Positions 61,440 through 64,000 of a stretch of 64,000 nt of DNA are shown one piece after another. The stretch covers positions 62,001 through 126,000 of the forward strand of contig NZ_JAATJT010000001.1 in NCBI RefSeq assembly GCF_011777505.1. Reading direction: 5' to 3'. Origin of the DNA: Gaetbulibacter sp. S0825. Lineage in GTDB: Bacteria; Bacteroidota; Bacteroidia; Flavobacteriales; Flavobacteriaceae. A program made the position numbers and the translations under genes. Position 1 is the first letter of the stretch, and every line of letters starts with the position of its first letter. The notes beneath the pieces are model-generated. The model made no database searches. It saw only the letters and a program-made list of their open reading frames with translations, and was not told where the DNA came from.

Positions 61440-62217
61440 AATTTCAATCATTATTCCTATTCTTAATGAAGCAGAAACTATTGAAAAACTGCTTAATCGC
61501 CTAATTGAAAATTCTTCAAAGCAAAACATAGCAGAAATTATTGTTGTTGATGGCGGAAGTACTGATGCTTCGAAAGACATAGTTTTATCTTTTGTCACTT
61601 CGAGTAATTCTGTACAAAGTGAAGAATTTTATCGAGAAGTAAACCAAAAAGGCCTCGATACTTTTCCGCAAAGCGAAAATACTCGACCTGACATTCTTTT
61701 AAGAAGCTCAGAAAAAGGCAGAGCCAAACAAATGAATACAGGTTCAAACTTCGCAACAGGAAACATAATATACTTTTTGCATGCCGACTCCTTTCCTCCA
61801 AAACACTTTGACGAGTATATTATTAATGAAGTTGAAAAAGGGAATCCTGCTGGTTGTTTTAGATTGCAATTCGATCAAAACCATTGGTGGTTACGCTTAG
61901 CAAGTTGGCTTACGCAATTTCATTGGAGAGCCTGTAGAGGTGGCGACCAAAGTCAGTTTATAACTAAAGAACTTTTTGATGATATTGGTGGTTTTGATGA
62001 AAGCTATATCATTTATGAAGACAACATTTTAATTAATGAGCTTTATAAGCGCAAACAGTTTAAGGTCATTAATAAAAAGCTAATTACCTCAGCAAGACGC
62101 TACGAAAAATACGGTATTTGGAAGCTTCAATATCATTTTTGGGCTATTTATGTAAAAAAATGGTTTGGCGCTTCTGCTGAAGAATTATATAGCTATTATA
62201 AGAAGCATATTGCTTAA
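61432..62217 (+). CDS. Arsenosugar glycosyltransferase, TIGR04283 type, with repeat-derived insertion
   Basis: A 261-residue GT2-fold protein. SIIIPILNEAETIEKLLNRL, VVDGGSTDASKDI and FLHADSFPP (DxD-like) mark the family found at the end of arsenosugar clusters. Between the DGGST region and GRAKQMNTGSNFATGN, where relatives have a short strand, there are about 35 extra residues (about 53-88) encoded by repeat elements at 61593-61693. The frame is kept, and the rest of the protein looks complete. It closes the operon. Confidence 0.88.
   Translation: MTKISIIIPILNEAETIEKLLNRLIENSSKQNIAEIIVVDGGSTDASKDIVLSFVTSSNSVQSEEFYREVNQKGLDTFPQSENTRPDILLRSSEKGRAKQMNTGSNFATGNIIYFLHADSFPPKHFDEYIINEVEKGNPAGCFRLQFDQNHWWLRLASWLTQFHWRACRGGDQSQFITKELFDDIGGFDESYIIYEDNILINELYKRKQFKVINKKLITSARRYEKYGIWKLQYHFWAIYVKKWFGASAEELYSYYKKHIA
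61593..61693 (+). repeat. Tandem repeat-element insertion inside a glycosyltransferase gene
   Basis: Two adjacent elements. The first (61593-61640) starts TGTCACTTCGAGTAATTCTG and ends ATCGAGAAGT, with imperfect inverted arms ACTTC..GAG and CTC..GAAGT. The second (61653-61693) starts CCTCGATACTTTTCCGC and ends TACTCGACCTGACA. Both resemble short dispersed elements of flavobacterial genomes, by memory. They are translated in frame. Confidence 0.55.
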
Positions 62218-62697
62218 TTAAGCTTCTCCATTAGGCATAATTTTTCCTCCTTTTTTTTCGGACAAGTTGAGGCTAAATTTGAATACAGAAATATAACCAT
62301 CTCGAATACCTAATATCTCATATACTTCCCACCAAGTACTATTATCATTAACTCTTTTTGAAATAACATAAATTATTTTTTCTCCTTGTTCATTTAAAAC
62401 AGGAATATAATTACATTGATACTTTTCTATATGAATTAAATCATCCATCGTTCTTTCAGATTCCTTTTGCTTTGTGTTAAATTGTTCCACTTCTTCGAGT
62501 AACAAAGAATCTACACTTCTTATTTCATTCTCATTTATATTAGTTGGAGTTTTGTATCTAAACCAAGATTCGTAATTACTGTTATTTTCTTTCATTTTGT
62601 GAATGACATCATCCATTTGCACAACTCTGCGATTAACTTTATTACTTTCACATCCAATAGAAAAAATTAAAAAAGCCATTAAAAAATATCTTCTCAT
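62218..62697 (-). CDS. Hypothetical lipoprotein
   Basis: A 159-residue lipoprotein. The lipobox is FSIGC (Cys at 16) after a short signal (MRRYFLMAFLIFSIG). The rest is acidic and helical in the first half (DDVIHKMKENNSNYESWFRY) and beta-rich later (KIIYVISKRVNDNSTWWEVY). No family is recognised. It begins 4 bases before the GH113-like stop, so the two are translationally coupled. It converges on the arsenosugar operon. Confidence 0.65.
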   Translation of the reverse strand: MRRYFLMAFLIFSIGCESNKVNRRVVQMDDVIHKMKENNSNYESWFRYKTPTNINENEIRSVDSLLLEEVEQFNTKQKESERTMDDLIHIEKYQCNYIPVLNEQGEKIIYVISKRVNDNSTWWEVYEILGIRDGYISVFKFSLNLSEKKGGKIMPNGEA

Positions 62698-63710
62698 AAA
62701 TTTTTATGTTTCAAATAAGTCTCTTTTACAATCGCTTCAACAGGCTTGTTTTGTGGTGTAAATTGGGTGTTATCTTCTCCTCCGCTTCTTTCATAGTTAT
62801 GAAACCATTTCCAAACAAACCCACCAGCAAACCAGTCTTCTTGCCAAAAGGTATCTAATAATGCCTTGGTCGTATTTACCTGAGCATCCATGTTAACACT
62901 ATTCATACTTCTGTCAGATTTCCAAGGTTCTTTTCCAGAATAATCCACACTTCTATATCCAAATTCAGTGAATAAAATAGGTTTATCAAATTTATCAGAA
63001 AGCTCGTTTATAACAGCTTTATGTATCTTCCAACCTTCTAAACATTCTTCAACTGTTGGTGTTTGTGAATCACTAACAGGAAAATAAGCATCAACACCAA
63101 TATAATCTAAATCGCCCCAAAAAGGCGTACGTTTAAATTCATCCCAATTAGCTGCGTACGTCAGTTTCCCTTTATAAATAGTTTTAATCTTTTTTATTAA
63201 TTCGAACCAATACGCTGGTCTGTGCTCAATAAATTTTTCTAATTCTGTTCCAATACAAAGTATTTCGGCATTTGTTTCTTCTGCTAATTCAGCAAAATCT
63301 AGAATAAACTTTGAATATGAAGCTTCAAACTGTCGCCACTTGTCTTCCGATGACATAGTTACATGACCAGTAAAATTACCTCTACCAATCCAAATATGAG
63401 GCTTCATCATGACTTTAATATCTTGTTTGTGCAGTGCTTCAATATATTGTTTTGCTCCCAATTTTGATTCCCCAAACCATTGTCTATTTGTATTGTAAAT
63501 AATCTCAGGATTCTCAACGTCTCTAAAAAAACCAAAAGGCATAATAGCTGCATAATTGGCATTAACATTTAATACTGGCCGAATGTGTTTTTCAGAAATT
63601 GAATCTCTTGATGCAACAAAACTCACTCCATTTATTTTTGGAGCCTTGTAAGTAGTCATACTACATGAGCATAGAAACAATATCAAACAAAGCCGAAAAA
63701 GAATCTTCAT
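62694..63710 (-). CDS. GH113-like TIM-barrel lipoprotein
   Basis: A 338-residue lipoprotein (lipobox FLCSC, Cys at 16) with a glycoside-hydrolase TIM-barrel similar to GH113 beta-mannanases: VMMKPHIWIGRGNFTGHVTM near 98, ILCIGTELEKFIEH with a catalytic-type Glu, and ILFTEFGYRSVDY with the second Glu. It would hydrolyse beta-linked glycans at the cell surface or in the periplasm. It is next to, but not in, the arsenosugar operon, on the opposite strand. Confidence 0.8.
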   Translation of the reverse strand: MKILFRLCLILFLCSCSMTTYKAPKINGVSFVASRDSISEKHIRPVLNVNANYAAIMPFGFFRDVENPEIIYNTNRQWFGESKLGAKQYIEALHKQDIKVMMKPHIWIGRGNFTGHVTMSSEDKWRQFEASYSKFILDFAELAEETNAEILCIGTELEKFIEHRPAYWFELIKKIKTIYKGKLTYAANWDEFKRTPFWGDLDYIGVDAYFPVSDSQTPTVEECLEGWKIHKAVINELSDKFDKPILFTEFGYRSVDYSGKEPWKSDRSMNSVNMDAQVNTTKALLDTFWQEDWFAGGFVWKWFHNYERSGGEDNTQFTPQNKPVEAIVKETYLKHKNL

Positions 63711-63804
63711 AAGTGTTAATTAATTTCTAAATTTAAACAATCTGAAATTATCTAGTTAAGGATTTAACAAAACGTTCGACAAACCTTTCAACTAAACCAC
63801 AACT

Positions 63805-64000
63805 ATGGAGCATATTGTAATTATTGGAAACGGAATTTCTGGCGTGACTGCAGCTAGACATATTCGAAAAGGTTCTGATAAAAAAATTACTATTGTTTCT
63901 GCTGAATCTGACTATTTCTTTTCGCGTACTGCACTTATGTATGTGTACATGGGACACATGAAGTTTGAACATACGCAGCCTTACGAAAACTGGTTTTGGA
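63805..64000 (+). CDS. FAD-dependent oxidoreductase, partial (3' end off window)
   Basis: ATG at 63805 opens a frame that runs to the window end: MEHIVIIGNGISGVTAARHI then RKGSDKKITIVSAESDYFFS. The GxGxxG/A Rossmann motif IIGNGISGVTAARHI binds FAD, and the acidic residue in VSAESDYFFSR fits the second strand. It belongs to the NADH-dependent pyridine nucleotide-disulfide oxidoreductase group. Substrate not assignable from 65 residues. Divergent from the GH113-like gene. Confidence 0.8.
   Translation, partial: MEHIVIIGNGISGVTAARHIRKGSDKKITIVSAESDYFFSRTALMYVYMGHMKFEHTQPYENWFW

Noticed and set aside
1-64000. CRISPR array or prophage
   Set aside because: No regularly spaced repeats and no integrase, portal or tail-type proteins were seen; the short dispersed repeats are too far apart.

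Overview
The window looks like chromosomal DNA of a marine-type Flavobacteriaceae (Bacteroidota). The evidence is the AT-rich sequence, the lack of Shine-Dalgarno sites, repeated matches to the Bacteroidota promoter (-33 TTTG, -7 TAnnTTTG), a type IX secretion sorting domain on a metalloprotease, and family content such as HTTM, DUF4286, a two-domain OlsF-like acyltransferase, TldD/TldE and a MoxR-DUF58-BatA block. No phage, integrase, insertion sequence or CRISPR array was seen.

Layout. 0-5 kb: CBS protein, GIDE-like membrane protein, zinc ribbon, agmatinase, an orphan 36-codon reading frame with its own terminator, a tailless SSB paralogue, a frameshifted remnant, and an Rrf2 regulator facing a norEF-like pair whose promoter has a CRP/FNR-type palindrome near -41. 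5-19 kb: metG, LD-carboxypeptidase, yraN, a TlpA-type thioredoxin, mfd, terB, fbp, GNAT plus aspartate kinase, and OlsF. 19-21 kb: arsenic operon arsR-DUF6428-arsN-like-arsC. 21-30.6 kb: TM2 protein, VOC, DUF1801, hydroxyacid dehydrogenase, cupin, mgtE, rsmA, DUF4286, GNAT, a TPR protein, a 23-codon hydrophobic peptide and serS. 30.6-37.6 kb: HTTM protein, ribF, a secreted M43 protease, pth, rplY, prs and tRNA-Leu(CAA). 37.6-48.5 kb: a minus-strand block of tldD, tldE, DUF4159, moxR, DUF58, batA, DUF4175-like and a membrane protein. 48.7-56.7 kb: trxB, a class V aminotransferase, a DsbD-like reductase with duplicated N-terminal domains, and an M16 protease. 56.8-62.2 kb: a tightly packed arsenosugar cluster (peroxidase-like, arsS, glycosyltransferase, purine nucleoside phosphorylase, arsM, DUF547, second glycosyltransferase). 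62.2-64 kb: two lipoproteins, one of them GH113-like, and the start of an FAD-dependent oxidoreductase that runs off the end.

How the parts fit. Two arsenic loci lie in the same 64 kb. The first reduces arsenate and probably acetylates arsenic-containing antibiotics. The second methylates arsenite and builds it into a sugar. No Acr3 or ArsB efflux pump is visible, so organification may be the local sink for arsenite. This is inference.

The most unusual signal is a set of short dispersed repeats. Five copies of a TTCGAC..GCTCA..TGACA element lie in one orientation. Two of them are read in frame inside metG and mfd, and a different pair of elements makes up an apparent in-frame insertion in the second arsenosugar glycosyltransferase.
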